Shown here piece by piece: positions 61,942-64,000 of a DNA stretch of 64,000 nt. Below the pieces are notes generated by a model. That model was given only the letters and a program-made list of their open reading frames with translations, searched no databases and was not told the origin of the DNA. Position numbers and translations under genes: made by a program. Position 1 is the stretch's first letter, and each line of letters starts with the position of its first letter. This stretch comes from Methyloligella sp. (GTDB lineage Bacteria; Pseudomonadota; Alphaproteobacteria; Rhizobiales; HXMU1428-3): assembly GCA_021604645.1 (NCBI GenBank), contig BQJJ01000001.1, positions 1-64,000 on the forward strand, read 5' to 3'.

Positions 61942-64000
61942 TTAGAATTTAGATCTAAATCCAACATAGAAACGACGCGGCAATCCTGGGCGGTAAGAAA
62001 TATCTGGGTCACCAACCTGATTGCTTGTGTAAGTCGAATAACGTTCATCAGTGATGTTCATTACGCGGCCATAAAGTTCAAACTTCTCAGAAATCTCTAA
62101 ACTAGCTCTTAGGTTGAAAAGGTCGTGCCCTTCATATTTGTTCGTGTTGGTTTCGTCAGTGTAATAGTCACCAACATGAACCCACTCAGCTTCAATCATC
62201 AGGCCATTAACAAAAGAGGGGCGATATTGAACTGCAAGATTGCCTAACGTTTTAGGGGCTTTGCCAATATCATTTCCGGCAAAGTTAATTTGAGAAGCAG
62301 GGAAGCCAAACACAGCTGTAAAATCTTTATACTCCTGATTGGTATAGCTAAATGCAGATGTGTAGCTCCACTCATCTGTAAGTTGGCCTTTGAGTTCAAT
62401 CTCAATGCCCTGGTGTTCTGTCTCACCTGCATTAGAAATTTTTCTGTCTCCAGAAATATTATCGATATAACTAACAATGTCGTCTTTCACCATCATATGA
62501 TAAAGGGTCACATTGTAGCTGAGCCAGTCAGCCACTTTTCCGCGTGTGCCAATTTCAAAACTGTCAGAATGAACAGGTTTTAACTCATCCGTATCCTGGC
62601 TAGAACCGGGGCGAAAGATCCTCCCAACAGACGGAGCGCGAAATGAGTGACGATAATTCGCAAAGAGATCAAGGTCTGGCGTGGCATTCCATACAGCACC
62701 AAACTTAGGGCTGAGACTATCATAAGAAATGGTCTGACTTTCTGGGCGCAGGTGATTAAAGCCACCAAAACCAAATTGTTGTTGCGCGACAGAGGCATCG
62801 AGGTTGTCTGTATAGTCAACACGAAAATAATCATAGCGCAGGCCAGCTGAAAGTCTCAATTGTGAAAGGGCTTGCCACTCGCCATGAATGTAAGGAGAAA
62901 CAGCCAGCATGTCGGCATCATAATCATAATTCACTCGGCCTGTCTCTGTCGTATTGACAAATAGTTCCCCGTCTTTTTCAACTGACAGGCGCTTTTCTTT
63001 GTATTGTGAAGTCGTGTAATCAAAATCAACACCAGTAATGATTTCAGCATTTAGGTTGTTAAGTTTATGCCGGTATTTCGTGTTCATACCAAATGATTGA
63101 AACTCATAATTTCTATCATTCGGGTCATATGTGAGCATCCAGCTCGGCATAAGTTTCAATTCATTGTGGCGCATGAACGGCGTAATCGTGAAAAGGTTAT
63201 TGTCATCTGGTTCATAAGCAAATTCTGTAGAAAAACGAATGGCATCCAGCTCTCTGCGCCCAACATCATTGTGATAAAGGTTTTTCTTTGGGTTGTTCAG
63301 ATAATCATTTTCTTCAAGGCCAGAAACACCACTTTGATCTACATGTGTGTATGAGAAAATTGATTTGATTTTCAAATCTTCATTGATCTTGGCATCAAAG
63401 CGACCGCTTGTCGCATACCGGCTAAATGAGCTCTCATCCCGCCAGCCATTATTATCAGTTAAGTTGATATTGGCCCTAAACCCAGAGTTAAGTCCAATGG
63501 GGGCGCCAACTGAAGCAAGCATTCTTTTAAAGCCAAATGAACCAAATTCGGGGTTAATATAAATCTCTCTCTCATCAGGGCTAGGCGGTGTAATTACGTT
63601 GATAATGCCACCAATAGCATCACTGCCATAAAGCGCTGAACCAGGTCCTTTAGTGATTTCCACACGGTCAGCTTGTGGAACGTTTATTTCATAAAGAGCA
63701 TTATGGTTAAAGAGACCAGTTGGACGTGTTGGAATACCATCTTCTAAAAATAAATAGACGGCGCCGGTGGTCAATGGTTGGCGAATAGACGTCATATGCC
63801 CCTCACCACCTAGGTCATTTACATAAACGCCAGCTTTTCTATTTGTGACATCAGAAGGGTGAGCAGGGCTAACAAATTTAATGTCTTTCTCAGTAACAAC
63901 ACTAATGGTCTCGGAAAGTTCACTAACGGGTTTAGCTTCTTTGGTTGTGGTCACAACAATCGCATCAAGCGTCACGGTTTCATCAGCAAAAGCAGGAGAG
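61942..64000 (-). CDS. TonB-dependent outer-membrane receptor (5' end outside window)
   Basis: At least 686 residues are encoded; the reading frame runs off the window end, so the true start is outside. The edge reads SPAFA then DETVTLDAIVV, which is a signal-peptidase site followed by a TonB-box-type sequence. The plug domain (residues ~30-150) has VEITKGPGSALYGSDAIGGI. The barrel ends in the terminal aromatic (FYVGFRSKF). Operon with the PepSY protein and TonB motor suggests iron, siderophore or heme uptake; the specific substrate is not visible. Confidence 0.95.
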   Translation of the reverse strand, partial: SPAFADETVTLDAIVVTTTKEAKPVSELSETISVVTEKDIKFVSPAHPSDVTNRKAGVYVNDLGGEGHMTSIRQPLTTGAVYLFLEDGIPTRPTGLFNHNALYEINVPQADRVEITKGPGSALYGSDAIGGIINVITPPSPDEREIYINPEFGSFGFKRMLASVGAPIGLNSGFRANINLTDNNGWRDESSFSRYATSGRFDAKINEDLKIKSIFSYTHVDQSGVSGLEENDYLNNPKKNLYHNDVGRRELDAIRFSTEFAYEPDDNNLFTITPFMRHNELKLMPSWMLTYDPNDRNYEFQSFGMNTKYRHKLNNLNAEIITGVDFDYTTSQYKEKRLSVEKDGELFVNTTETGRVNYDYDADMLAVSPYIHGEWQALSQLRLSAGLRYDYFRVDYTDNLDASVAQQQFGFGGFNHLRPESQTISYDSLSPKFGAVWNATPDLDLFANYRHSFRAPSVGRIFRPGSSQDTDELKPVHSDSFEIGTRGKVADWLSYNVTLYHMMVKDDIVSYIDNISGDRKISNAGETEHQGIEIELKGQLTDEWSYTSAFSYTNQEYKDFTAVFGFPASQINFAGNDIGKAPKTLGNLAVQYRPSFVNGLMIEAEWVHVGDYYTDETNTNKYEGHDLFNLRASLEISEKFELYGRVMNITDERYSTYTSNQVGDPDISYRPGLPRRFYVGFRSKF

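Noticed and set aside
63900-63975. TonB receptor start at the GTG at 63975
   Set aside because: The frame continues upstream to the window edge through a signal-peptidase site, so the real start lies outside.

Overview
The window reads as a moderately AT-rich alphaproteobacterial chromosome segment. Likely order is Hyphomicrobiales or a relative, probably marine; this is inferred from the FixNOQP-type cbb3 operon, the AcuR/Ddd-type acrylate genes and short palindromic intergenic repeats, not from any rRNA or marker gene. It divides into five regions.

(1) 1-17.2 kb, accessory region. A two-partner secretion pair (TpsB transporter 262-2112, 2388-residue TpsA exoprotein 2434-9600) sits among palindromic tandem repeats. 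TpsA ends in a variable domain with a His/Cys pair that looks like a C80/CPD-type fold, and is followed by an overlapping immunity candidate with a zinc ribbon and an L7/L12-like C-terminus. Downstream is a 7.5-kb series of orphan 'toxin tail + immunity' cassettes (tails without start codons, each followed by a small intact gene). These are interrupted by two REP-associated tyrosine transposase (RAYT) elements, a truncated third copy, IS110-like 3' scraps and fragments of a second tpsA. About twenty copies of an AATTACGG-based repeat cluster here.

(2) 17.2-24.3 kb, minus strand. A cbb3 oxidase operon in the order DUF1971 cupin, ccoN, ccoO, ccoQ, ccoP, a small membrane ORF, ccoI, ccoS. A DUF2189 membrane gene lies upstream. 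NsrR-like palindromes lie in the intergenic regions.

(3) 24.5-44.7 kb, nitrate and NO respiration. A plus-strand cluster (CuA subunit II, heme-copper subunit I, SCO/SenC, four- to six-TM 'orf1', NirC) matches the gene order of the sNOR (norSY-senC-orf1) nitric oxide reductase. It converges with a minus-strand narK1-narK2-narGHJI operon that ends in a PpiC-like gene lacking its catalytic domain. Divergent from narK1 lie hemN, a Crp/Fnr regulator fused to a NIT nitrate/nitrite-sensing domain, then moeA and nnrS behind a perfect FNR/DNR-type box. Together these give nitrate uptake and reduction, molybdopterin supply, nitrite transport, NO reduction, NO-linked heme proteins and their regulation.

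(4) 44.7-54.7 kb, carbon metabolism. A FadR-type GntR regulator and an AcuR-like TetR regulator are followed by dddC-, dddA-, acuN- and acuK-like genes, a likely acrylate/3-hydroxypropionate catabolic operon with a palindromic operator. Aconitase B follows on the other strand, separated by a strong bidirectional terminator.

(5) 55.4-64 kb, minus strand. A CHASE-domain histidine kinase with a single-domain response regulator, then an iron/heme-type uptake operon: TonB-dependent receptor (cut by the window end), PepSY membrane protein, exbB, two exbD genes and tonB. No rRNA, tRNA or CRISPR array was recognised.
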